Origin: Antedon mediterranea
Lineage: Eukaryota; Echinodermata; Crinoidea; Comatulida; Antedonidae
Direction: 5' to 3'
DNA: 64,000 nt
Assembly (NCBI RefSeq): GCF_964355755.1
Contig: NC_092679.1
Location: 22,382,432 to 22,446,431 of the forward strand
The notes under the pieces are model-generated. The model was not told the DNA's origin, made no database searches, and saw only the letters and a program-made list of their open reading frames with translations. The translations under genes and the position numbers were made by a program. Below, in pieces: positions 47,820 through 60,600 of the stretch; within the stretch, counting starts at the first letter, position 1, and every line of letters starts with the position of its first letter.

Positions 47820-48019
47820 AATTGATTTCGCTTTGTTTGGTCACCTAGGTAGGAGTCCGGGACCGCGACAGAACGAGAACGAATGGGGACCCTCCAAAGA
47901 AATTGCATTTTATTTGTCAGGCATTTGTATGATTTGTTTTTATTTTTTTGAATGCGCCTTGAGCACTCTTGAGTGGTGTGTGCGCTATAAAAATCCTGTT
48001 ATTATTATTATTATTATTT
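47820..48019 (+). mobile_element. SINE-type 3' region with (ATT)n tail
   Basis: Contains GAATGCGCCTTGAGCACTCT, GTGTGTGCGCTATAAAAATC and a (TTA)n tail. The GCGC...GCGCTATAAAAATCC then trinucleotide tail arrangement is common to tRNA-derived SINE 3' ends in marine animals; a similar AAAGCGCCTTTGAGCA lies at about 50250. Confidence 0.5.
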
Positions 48020-48058
48020 AAATGTAGAAAAAAAACCTTCTCACTTCATTCCTTTCAT

Positions 48059-48241
48059 AAAGCGTGGTTCCCACTAGCGACGCAACACAAGGACGTAACG
48101 CAACGCTAGTTAATTGACCAATCACAAGCGATGGCTTATTCGCTTGTGATTGCCAACTGTCTATAACTTCGCTTGTCATTGGTTAAAACGCTTGCGTTGC
48201 GTTTACGTCCTTGCGTTACGTTCTAGTGGGAACCAAGCTTA
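48059..48241. mobile_element. Family A MITE
   Basis: Same ends and core as 44809-44991 with few differences (GCGTTTACGTCC in place of GCGTTATGTCC). Non-coding, 183 bp. Confidence 0.9.
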
Positions 48242-48383
48242 ATATAATTATTAATACTTAAACTACATACGCCCTATACTAGACTACATAAACCAACATT
48301 GTACGTTAAGTGCAGTAAAACAGAACTCTTCCATACTAACACAATTATTTTTACGTGTTGCGTTACCGTAATCAAAAGACAAT

Positions 48384-48592
48384 AAAGCGTGGTTCCCACT
48401 AGAACGCAACGCAGCGACGTATCGACGCAAAGTGATGTATTGCGTAATCGCAAATAGGAACCGACGACGCAACAGTGCTGCAAAAATCGCAGGTTTGATT
48501 TCACGCAGGCGGGAGCAAACGCAATTATTGGAAGGGCATTCTTACGTTGTATAGATTGCGTTGCATTGCGTCGCTAGTGGGAACCAAGCTTA
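48384..48592. mobile_element. Family A MITE, AAATCGCAGG variant
   Basis: Shares ends with family A, and shares its interior (GCAACAGTGCTGCAAAAATC, TTATTGGAAGGGCATT) with 20869-21082 rather than with its close neighbour at 48059. Its right end is about 70 bases from the SLC5 stop codon. Confidence 0.8.
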
Positions 48593-48664
48593 ACACTCGA
48601 CACGTGACCATTCCGTGCGTACTAAGCATAATATATCATAGGGTCGCATTTAGCAACGTTACGA

Positions 48665-51600
48665 TCAAGCAAACCAGCCGTACAGAAACACGCCTATCCC
48701 CAGTATCACCACTAATAACACGTTCAGTATTCGTTTATCGCGTTTCGTTTGGTAGATTTTCTGACGCGTTAGCTGTTCATGCATTTTCTCCATTTCGTCC
48801 GTCAGATGGCGATCATCGTTCGTAGAGAAGCCGCAAAACCAGTCGTAGAATTTGCGCCAATTTCCCGTCTCTTTAAATTCTACATCGTCTGAAAATAATA
48901 TAACAGAAACGTTTATGTAGAGGCTTGTGTTTAACGCAACGTAAGGACGTAGACGCAACGCAAACGAGTTGACCAATGACAAGCGAGAGTCGAATAAATC
49001 CCCCGCTTGTGATTGGTCAAACCCCTTACGTTGCGTTAATACGTCGTTATATTGCGTCTCTAGTGGGAACCAAGCATAACTGAATGTAAATCTTTCAAGT
49101 TTAGGATCTATGACGTCATTCATTTTATTACGAAATACGTACCATTTTCATGTACCATGTTTTTCGCCGGTTCTATTTCCTCTTTGGTCAAAGCAGTTTC
49201 TTCAATGACGTCATCGGATCCGTTGACGCCATTCATTACGTCATCCTTTCCCTTTTTATCGTGTAAATCTACCTGTTCCTCTTCTAAACGATCTTCTGTG
49301 CTAAATCGAGTCCAGAACGTCAGGCGATGAATCTATTAGAACAAATAATAAGACAAAGGGTAAAACTTCGAGTTAGGATAAGATAGGCTTATAAAAACCA
49401 GGGAAGAGTTAACTCTTCCCTGTAAAAACGAAAAATTTATGTCGCAGGTGAAGTTGCGTTTACCTATTTGGGAAATACCCTTTTCATTGTCTATGTTGAC
49501 GATACGAACAGAACGCCTTCACTCACGCACGATTCGTGAGCGTTCGATTTGCGACGACCTGGGTCTGATGTAAATTAAGCATAGGCCTACGTCATTTTGT
49601 CGTCACAGCTCGCGACGACGGTACCGTCACCCAAAAGCAGATTAAATTGTCACTTGGGCCTAGAATCGAACAAATTGAATCCGAAATCAACCAAATCAAA
49701 TGCATGCAAAAATTGCCTCCATATTATGACGTCCTAGATATCGAAAGCTTATGCGCAGATCATCAAAATGACGTCATAGTATAGAAAACCCCATACTATT
49801 ACATAGTGTACATACCCTTTCCTTAGGCATTGGCTCTGTCATCAAACTGACGACCACCGCTACTACTACAGTCAACCAGAAGAGGAATAACGCAAAGTAC
49901 ATGTAGTGGAATAGCATATTCTGGACCCAGACTGGTCTAGGATCATCCTCTCCACATTCGGTACCTTCAAAAATGAAGTCCAAAACCATGCGACACAACC
50001 CGACAAACAAGCCCGCCATTAACGCCCAAAACGCACCCTAAAAAAAACAAAAACGTATATTAAAATATACATTAAAGACGGCTTTACATTCGAGTCGAGT
50101 CTTGGTAAGGCAAACCATCGCCATACCACGGAAGAGTCACTCTTTCTCATACAGTCGGCAAAGATTCACGTCACTCCTCTCCTCGACCATAGTTCTGGTG
50201 GTAGAACAAGAACAAGTCTTCTCTGATTCTTGTGATGTATTTTAATGTAAAGCGCCTTTGAGCATATTTGTTTGTGCATCGACACAAAGGAACTCTAGGG
50301 GAGATGATGAAAGTTGTGCGCTGCGCTTTGAAATGGTTATCCTATCGAATCAATTATCAACAACGGGTTAGAAAACTAAGCGTTGGAAATTAAGTTAGCG
50401 CCAGCCCACCCATTTTGATCATCTGTTTGCAAGTTCAAATTTATTTGAGGTTTCCAAAACGTAAAATTGTCTGGAATCGGATGTCTTTATACTCACTGGT
50501 TCGTTGACGCCGTGCCACAGTATGGCTAATAAGAATATAGCAGCGATAGGTGGTGACAAGTAAGCACTTATTTCTTGAATGTAGATGAAGAGCTGACCTC
50601 CTTGAGAGTTCTGGACAACAGGAATCCAGGCGACACTTATTACGATAAGCACCACCATAAACGCTCTAAGAAAAACAAAAAACATGAACTATATAATGTG
50701 TTTTTCTGTATAATTTTTCGTATTGGCTTATGCCTTTCCTCTGGTCAAGGTGCACGGGGACCGGACGAGAGAAGCTCTTGATCAATGTTAGGACTAATCT
50801 AAGTGCTTTAAACAGACCTGGCCGGCTTTGTTTGCATCAAACCTGTTAGTGGCGGTTATCTCTGTTGGTTTCGATTGAATAATAAACAAAAAATGTCCAA
50901 GGTTTTCCATAGGCCTATTGATGTCAGAGATTTTGTTTCAATCTCTCTCTGCTCTATTTATTTATTATTATTTCTTTATACTGGGTAGCCTTTTCAGTCA
51001 AAGAAGACTGTTCTCCCAGAAGGCTGATCAGTGGCTGTGTGTTTACTAGTAGGGCCTACACCGGGGAACCCATACTCGTCTAAAAAATGTACTATGAGCT
51101 AGATGTGTACACTGGACCTAACCTCGTTCTCTACCACCGGAACCATGGAGCGAGTGTCGGCCACTCGCTGATTTTAATTTCCCCATAGGCCTATTGTCTT
51201 TTACTAAACTTTTTCTCACCTTCCAACAATCATTAACTCTAATTCGTATCTCTTTTTCTCCTTAACGGACAGTCGGCGCATTTCGGAATCGCTCGGGAAC
51301 TTTCGTAAGTTTCTCCAAATATCCATAGTGAAGATGGTACTACCACTGTTGAAAATTGAGGTCAGTGAACTCATGAGTGCAGACAACATTACTGCCAACA
51401 TCAGTCCTCTTAGACCTGTTAAAAACAACGTACTGATGACAATTGTATCTATCTGCCCCAAATCTCTGGCAGAAATCATAAATAATTATAATAATAATAT
51501 TATAAAGCTCTGTCTACACTATTAAAGAGTTTGACAAAAAAGTGTGATGTGCCCAAATATGGTGGCAATATGGCCAAATATGATAGTGATATGACGTCAT

Positions 51601-54600
51601 CATGTCCATGTATGAACATCACATATATTTTGTCAGAAAAGTTTGATAGTGTATAGTAGACAACAGGTTTCTGCAAGCCAGCGCGTGGCTCAATGGTAGA
51701 CTCGCTGTGGACCTGAAGCCATGTTCAGGGAGATTATTTAGAGTATCAGAGGGTTTGGTTCAGTTATACTGTATTTAGAAAATAGTCTGCTACCATATCG
51801 TGTAATTCTTTAACGTAAGTAAATAAAAAAACATGCATTATTCATGACTTCTGCTTTAGACGTCACAGACAGAAAAAAATCATAACTATCGAAATACATT
51901 TTTTGGTGTAATCAATGCGTTTTCATTTTGTTCTTCTAGGCCTACAGCTACAACAACTTCAACGTTCAATCGCATAAAGGCCAATTTACATAGACAAGCG
52001 GTAACGGTAAGAAAAAAAAAACCGCGTAAATTGTCCCACGTAGAATCTGTATCATCCTGACCGAAAACCACCCGTCCGCTCCGCGTTGTGTGTAAATGGT
52101 CATCAGGAATAACATAGATCTTATATTTTTATCACCGTTACCACTCGTCTGTGTAAATTGGCCTTTAGACCTCCTACACACGGGGCGCCGTTCGGGACAT
52201 ATTTTTATTATGTCGAAATGTCCCGAACGGCGCCCCGTACCCACGAGGATTTGGTTTTAACACGTGACTAACCTTTAGGCATGACCTCCATCACGAGCAG
52301 TGGATACGCCAAGTTTGAACAGCCAGATGTACTTCCACATTCTCTTTCGCAAACCTCAGCAGACGTACAAGCTACAATATCTACATTTGAATCACAAAGT
52401 TAAATATTATTAAAGCCACGTTGCGTATCGTTGGGACACGACTATTCAAACACCTCTATTAAGGGGACACCTGTGAAAGGAACGAATATAAGTTTGGTTT
52501 TGAACACATGGCCAACCCCAGTCCAGGTACAACTCTATTAAGAGGACACTTTTTTTGGTCCCAAAAGTTTCTACCTAATATATTGGGCACGTGGCATATA
52601 ATTATAGTTTCTGCGTTTTTAGTCGCGTGGACGCGACTCTATAGTTCACTATGTCGGTCGGTCGGTCTGTCGGTCGGTCCGGTATCACTATGCGTTTTAG
52701 CACGCGACTTATGGCTGTTGGCCTTGTTGATAACAATATGTACTACTACTATTATACAGAAATAACGGGACACCTTCGAGAAAACAATATTAATGGAAGT
52801 GTCCCAGGAATAGAGTTTGGCCGTACGTTAGAACAACAAAAATCAGGCTAAAGCTTGGGTCTCACTAGAATACAAACGCAAGCGAGTTGATCACTCAAAA
52901 GCGACATAAATAAATCGCTTAAAATCACTTACGTTGTGCTTAAATTATTGCGTTGCGCTTCTTACGTGTTGCGTCGAATAGTGGGAACCAAGCAAGTGTA
53001 TTTATCTGTTGCTTTGACGAAGTATGATGACCTCTTGAGTCATGTTTTATTAATGGATTTAGCTTATTTTCGTGCAGAATATTATTTAATGTAAACACAT
53101 TTTGTTACAATAACATATGTCAAGTTAAATCAATCACAATGACATACTAACAGCCTGACAATCTCAGTTCCGCGCGAAAGTTTAACGGAAATTAGAAAAG
53201 CCTCGTGAACTCTCCCGCCAAAAAGCAGACAATCTTGTTCCCAGTCTCCTTCAACAAATTGAAGGCCTACAGTACTAATTAGTAATCTTATCATCGGCCA
53301 TTCATCTAAGGTGAAAAGGCTTACGATGCAAATAATAAAATTAGTCGTCTAGAACACGTCTTTGGGACACCTATATTCAGAGGACGGGACACTTTCTCGT
53401 TAATAGAACGAAGGGGAAATATTGTGTTGTATCACTCTTATTCACCCCTATTCAGGCAACACTCATATTACGGGTAAAATGTGTTGGGTCCCGAATGTGT
53501 CGTCTTAATAGTTATACTGTATGTACATAATGTGCTACTATAAAAAATTGGCCAGCATCAATACATAGTAATAATAAAATATAACAAATTGTCACATTAA
53601 CATCACTGTAGGCCTCTCAAACTGTCACATTAACATCACTGTAGGCCTCTCTCAAACTGTCACATTAACATCACTGTAGGCCTCTCTCAAACTGTCACAT
53701 TAACATCACTGTAGGCCTCTCAAACTGTCACATTAACATCACTGTAGGCCTCTCAAACTGTCACATTAACATCACTATAGGCCTCTCAAACTGTCACATT
53801 AACATCACTGTAGGCCTCTCAAACTACCCTCCGGTCGTGTTCACTAGTACACAACGCATAGACGTAACGCGAAGGCCAACGCAACTAATATTTTTAACCA
53901 ATTCAAATCAATGTATGAGTAAACCATCGCTTATTATGATTGTCATGTACGTGAGAATCTAGTGGCAAACAAGTTTAACGCTTGGTTCCCATTAAAGACG
54001 CAACGCAATGACGTAAGCTTAACGCAAGTGAGTTGACCAATCACATGCGATGGATTATTCGAACTGCCGCTTGTCACTGGTCACCCCGCTTGCGTTGCGT
54101 TACGTCTTTACCTTCTTGTGTCCTAGTGGGAACCGCACAGAAACCTATAAGCGTGCTCAAACTATCATGTTGATAGCATACCTGGAAACAGTATTCGGCT
54201 GATCATGCCAGGCATCACAATGATAAAGACGGGTAGGATCTTCAGAAATCCCGCCAATAGAGTACCTCCCTGTCCGTGTGATAAATTCTTCGATGCCAGA
54301 GCACGTTGAACAATTACCTGTATTAAAAGAAATAAGTTGTTCCCGACTGTTAATAATGTAAATCACTCAAAATCACAGCAGTTGGATATAAATGTCGTTT
54401 TACCTACAACCACCCACTTTAATAATCAATAACCGTAACTAACTGATAGACGGCCGATTCTCGATACTGTATCTATAATTTGTTCAGTATATCATAGGAA
54501 CATTCTGTAATACAGTGACATATTTGTGGCCTGTATCTTAGGCAATAATTTACACAGACGAGCAGTAACGGTAAGCGGAAAACAAAAATATAGAATCTTT

Positions 54601-57600
54601 ATCTTATTTATTATACCATTACACAACCCGCGGGGCGGACGGGCGGGCGAGCGGAACCCGCTCTAACTAAGAATAGATACTAATTGTATGTGCGTGGGGC
54701 AAGCTACGAGGTTTCTGTCGTTTTTTCCGTCTGTGTAAATTGGCTTTAGTCATCTAACGTTAACATAATACAGGCGCCATGAGGCGGGCAGAATCGGGTA
54801 TACCTGATCAGTTGCCCAATACCAAATAGACGCTGCTGATTGGCCAAAAAGAAACCCGGGCCACGGTAAATCGGAACCTTTAGCGGCACGTATCATGTGA
54901 AATGAATCCTCTCTGGGCAATCCACAAGAGTCGTTGTAGTACAGCGTTTCGTTTGGATACGCCTGCATGTACTTCAGTTCCAGATTCTTGTAGCCGCCGA
55001 TTTCACTGAAACCTGTTCATAAAAACCGAATGTTTCAATTATTGTCTGGTTTTAATTACACTTATGTAAATAAAATAACGTCTGTTCACATGGCTACAAT
55101 AAATTTTATTAGTTAGGTAATGAATTCGTTACATTCAGCTAATCTAACTAATTTGCATCATTTGTTTTGTGATCTGTTTATTTGTATGCTGGAAGGAATA
55201 AAAATTAAAATAAAATATGTATTATAGTCTATAGCCTACACGGCACTGTATAAACACATACAGTATACATTGTGGTAACGCCAAGTTTGTATATCCAGAA
55301 AATATTGAACACGTTCATAAAGTAATAACACTGGGACGCAAGTAACCCTTAACAAGGCTATCAAACAGCCTTGCCAATAATAAGGAGGTCCCCTGAATAG
55401 GGATTGGTCGTAGTGTTAAACGTATTTGTCCCTCGTTTGTTTCATGGGAAAGTGTCCCCCTGAATAGGGGTTGGTCGTATTGTTAAACCAACCGCTTATG
55501 GGGATGACCCTAGGCTGGATAAAGTGTCCCCTTAATAGGGATGTCCCCCGTCATATAGTGTTAGAACATATATTTCTACTTTTTCGACTATATGTCCTTT
55601 TAATTGGGATGTCCCCTGAATAGGGGATGGTCGTATTGTTAAAATATTATAAAATAATAATAATCATTGTTTACAAATTATATTCATGTAAACACTCATT
55701 TTATTTTCTCTATGGTACGGTTTCGCAGGGGCGGTCGCGGGACTATTTTAAGAGGGTTGCCCAAAGACTCCAGGGCTGAGACACCGAATATTTGAAAAAA
55801 TGTTAAATGACACCCCTGATGGCCGCAAATGGTACTCTTGCATGTAAAATTCATGATAAATTGCACCTCTAGTTTGCCGGAAATGTCACTCATTCTATTA
55901 ATAGTGCGCTAGCAAACAGAGGATTGTAGCCTATTATTCCGCCGGTAATAAAACATACGCGACTAACAATATAGGATAACATTTTTTTTTCTTTCAATGC
56001 GAACGTCACGGGGAAGTCCCCGATGAAGGTGCTTCTGGTACGATAATACATTCTAATAACTGTACTCAAATAATGTAAATTAATTATCAATTAATAATTT
56101 CAAAAATGTATACAAAAAATATGAAGCTGCTGCTATACATAGGCCTATATTGAACAAAACGTTAAATTGTATTATTTTGAATTAAATCCTACAAAAAATC
56201 AGATGTTAAAACCACAATTTCCAAAATTCATTTTTATTTATCTACTATAAACTTTACAAAAGCGTTGTTTAAAACCACACTCCAAAATAAAACAAGGAAA
56301 ATAATGATAGGACATTTGCAGGGGTTGCGGACACAAATGTGTTATGGCGCTCTGTTGCTGTCGCAACCCCTGGACCGCTTGTTGTCGAATAAAGAAATGA
56401 AAAAATTAAAATGAAAAATGAGAAAGAAGCAAACTTTGCTCTGCTACCGGTATAACACGGTTCAACTTTCGGAAAGTCCACAAATCACTACGGAAATTCG
56501 GCCTAATATTTACACGGACGTACGGGAATGAAGATAAATAGGGTACAACACGCATCGGAAATACAAAACTAGGCCTACTGTATACGCACAATTATGATTT
56601 GGCCGAAAAATTGGCAAATATTATGGAAAACCCCCGGCAAAACACCATAATTATGGACAAATTGATTATTAGCCTTGGCAATATGCCTAACATTTAAACA
56701 AATTCATCGTTTGTCGATGATTTCTTTTTGACGCAAAGTTCATGTGTGAATGCTTGATCCATTAGAGGTAATCTGTGATGGCGCTAGTAACACTGCTATG
56801 CGCGGGTAATGTGTGAATGACGTAGTAGGTTACATACGCGAGCCTAGATATGAAAGATCTGTACTGCCGTTCATTGCGAGAGGAGGGTGAAGTCCGGTAA
56901 TGTGTCATGATAATGTAACAAGCCAGAGATGAAATAAATCACGAATACATTTTAGCTGATTTTCGTTGTTTTAGCCGTCAGCATTTCTTTGATAATTTTG
57001 TTTCTATTTTAACATATTCGTTTATTTTGGATTTTTAGTAATAGTAAGTAAAGTAAACCAATGGTTTATTCAAAGTCAACACTGTAACTAATCCCTCATT
57101 ATTCAATCAAAATTTTATATACTACTATATTGTTTTCTTTGTTATTATGACGAGCAATGAATTTCCTTTTTTGAGGATCAATAAAAGTTATCTTATCTTA
57201 TCTTATCTTGTTGAAAAATAGATTGCGTGATATGAAAATGGATTGATAGTAAACGTAACAAAGATACGTTCTTGTCTGGTTATTAGGTATTCATGCAGTG
57301 ATGAAGCGGAGGATTATTTTTGTAGCGTTCCAATTAAAATAAATTTTATTACCTCCGCCAAGGAGGTTATGTTTTCACCCCTGTATGTTTGTGTGTGTGT
57401 TTGTGTGTTTGTGTGTTTGTGTGTGTGTCTGTGAACAGCCTGGAGGCGACAGTTTTTATCCGATTCTAACCAAATTTGGACACAATGATCTATGCCCAAA
57501 AAGCTCGGACGAGTTCGAATTTGAGGGGGAAAGGTCATAGGTCAAGGTCACAACTAACAAAAAACTATTTTACTGCCTAGAGACCACAGTTTTGATCCGA

Positions 57601-60600
57601 TTCTCACCAAACTTAGCCACAATGATCAATGACACATCATATAATTGTGGTTACATTTTGAAGGGTCAGGGTCAAAGATCAAGGTCCACCAAAAAAAAAA
57701 AAAAATTAAAAAAAAAAAAAAAAAAAAAAACCCTCAGTGGGACTTGAACCAGCGATCTCAACTGTGAGAGGCTGGATACATAACCATTACACCACACTGT
57801 CATCCACAACTTGTAGTGTGCAGTTAACATATTTACACTTAGAACTAATAAAAAAAAATGTAAAAAAAAAAAATATTCAGGGGGAATTTTATGTAGGGGA
57901 ATTTTACAGTAGGCGGAGGTTTGTACTCTCGGAGTACCCTCTAGTTAGAAATATTTTGGTTGTGACGGTCGTTAAATTTGTTGGCGCCAGCATTACTTCT
58001 TTTGTTCTGCCAATTTACAAATAGTCTCTTCCACACTGGACTTCTATAACGTATAAATATGGATATTGTATTGTATTGAAATGGGCCTCAATTTTAATTT
58101 AGTGGCAGAAAAAAACATTTAGTATGAAATTAAGGGTGTTGCCCAGGCCACTAGGGCAACACCCCTAGGGTCCGCCGCTGGGTTTCGCACTTGTACGCAT
58201 AATCACCAAACCGTAATAAACAATGAACCTCATAATATACGTCCATGATTAAACTATGCAGCGTCAACAAAAAAATGAGAACAATATTATTCATTCATAA
58301 CTTGTTTTTACTTACTGAGAACGGACAGTATGCATGCCCCGATTACCATAACAAAAGCCTGTAAGGTATCCGTGTAGATAACGGCAGCCAAACCACCTAT
58401 AGAAAAAAAAGGTTATAATCCATTACTGTATTTTAACACAATGCCTTTGATTGCTAAAGGCAAACTTAGGGCTAAGACATTGATTTACTCAGGCGAGCGT
58501 TATTATTATCGGTTTGTTGTGAATGAAGTGAAGGGTGAATTGGTAGACCGTAACCCTACACAAACTCTCATTAAATAAACCAGAGTCCTGTGACGAAATT
58601 AAACCCTATTCTAATCGAAGGCAAATTTCGAAAATTATAAATGCAAAAGTTGGGACATCAAAGAACAAGTTCAGCACTTCGTTTCACCATGTTTAAGCCC
58701 TTACCCATTCTTCCCCCACCCCCACAACAACCCTACACACACAAGATCAACAACTATGAATTTCATTGGGAATCATGCCAATACACTACTAACAGTTACT
58801 GCAGTAACTACATTATTTACTGCAAAACAGTCCAAACAATATGGTCCCTCAAAACACGAGTTAAATCAATGTATAAAAAGGTTAAATAATTAACAAAATA
58901 TAGTTACAATTCTGCAGCAACTGGATTTTTGAATATTTTTTTGCTTGGTTTATTTGTTACGATTGCCAAGGCTTATGATCATAGAGATATTACATCAATA
59001 TCTCTATGATCATTGTTTTACGTTTGCCAAATAAGTGTCACTATAAATGATTATCTTTAAAACATGAGAACATTTTGTCAATGGGTAAACAATCTGTACA
59101 TTGGTGGAAATTGCCCATATCTCCAAATTAATCGGACTGTGTAACCCATGGAAGGAATGCATTAGTTATGTATTGTAGTATAGGTTGACCCAAATTAATT
59201 AAACACGGTTGTAATACAATAGTTGTGATTGTTCAAGCAGGAAGACGTATGGAACCTCGATTGAACCAATGGAATCTAACAACAGGACACTGAGCTCGCC
59301 TTGCGCCACTGATACAAACTGTAGGCCATCTACGTACACTCCGCGGCGCGTGGAACTGATCGTGTCGCAGCCACAGATAAACCCTTTGATCTTCAAGCTC
59401 AGCTAGCATCCTGTTAGATTGCCTCAACCAACAGGAATCTTACCCGTGACGGTGTACAAGGCCGTTATTCCCAATAAAGTCAAAATGGACGGGTACAGGT
59501 TCCATTGTAAGGCTTGTTGAATGAATATACCGCCTGAGTACAAGTCAACCTGTGGAAATTACAATAGTCGTCAATATTAGTGGGAGTGGGGGAGTGGGGG
59601 AGGGGTTAACATGTGGGAGTGGGGAATATACATATTCTGAGTACTGTATACTGTAATGATACTGAAATATATACGGATTTTTAAATTGTTTATGTATTTG
59701 TGTGACTCTGATTAATAAAGTAAATCAATCAATCAATGGTATCTTACAGAGATTTTGGTGAAGATGTATAGAAGAAGAGAGAGGAAGGCGATGTACATTC
59801 GTAACCTCTGCCTGCCAAATCGCTTCTGTAGGTAATCAGGCATGGTGTAAACGCCGCCTGCCATGTACACAGGAAGAAACACCCAGCCTAGCAATTGGCA
59901 GAAAAACAAGGCCTACAAAATAAAGATTATAAATAAAAGAGTTATTTATTAAATCTAGGTAATCTTTGTCTGTTGTATGATCAGCAGCACTCATTATCGT
60001 TAACACTGTCATAATCAATCAAGTTTTTTATTATCAGGTTTTCGTCATTATTATCACCATCTCATCATCATCAGTATTAATGTCATCACCACCGTATTAG
60101 CATCAATCACCCGAACGTCTGATTACTGTATCACTGTTATCATCATCATCATATCATCTTTTCATCATCGCAGCATCTCTTTCATCACCGTATCATCTCT
60201 TTCATCATCGTATCATCTCTTTCACCATCGTATCATCTGTTCATCATCGTATCATCGTATCCTGTCTTCATCATCATCATCATCTTTTCATCATATCATC
60301 TCTTCATCATCATCATCATATTATCACATTTTCGTCACCGTATACTATCACTTTATCATAACCACCATCATCGTATTAATACTGGTATCATCATCATTAT
60401 CATATCCCCCATGTTATTATTATTATTATTAGGCTATATTATTATTATTATCACCGTGCCATATGGTCGTAATTTTTTTAACTGTGTTTAAATCTTACAT
60501 TTAAAAATTTCTTTTAAACAAATAATACGGTATACATTATTATGAATATATATTATTTCCAAATACAAAAATACGATATGTTTATCTATTTTATTGTAAT

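Larger units (their letters stand above)
46138..48664. other. Spacer between the 14-3-3 start and the SLC5 stop
   Basis: About 2.5 kb without a coding exon. Holds a short palindrome (46562-46585), a tRNA-like SINE head (about 47135-47180), an inverted-repeat MITE (47498-47662), a SINE 3' end (47820-48019) and two family A MITEs (48059-48241, 48384-48592). A CG-containing stretch at 46230-46380 with (GTAC)n may include the 14-3-3 promoter. Confidence 0.5.

Noticed and set aside
51416-51479. Extending SLC5 exon 10 upstream to an ATG ([11 protein letters not shown]...)
   Set aside because: A clear TTTTTAACAG acceptor at 51416 gives the right phase with exon 9 and the expected KGLRGLML junction; the upstream frame is intronic.
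52273-52371. Shorter form of SLC5 exon 9 using the acceptor nearer the coding block
   Set aside because: The acceptor nine bases upstream restores DIVAC before TSAEVC, matching the family, so 52380 was taken as the boundary.
57728-57806. Functional tRNA-Glu gene
   Set aside because: The T stem and acceptor stem are mispaired, so it is listed as a SINE head or pseudogene.
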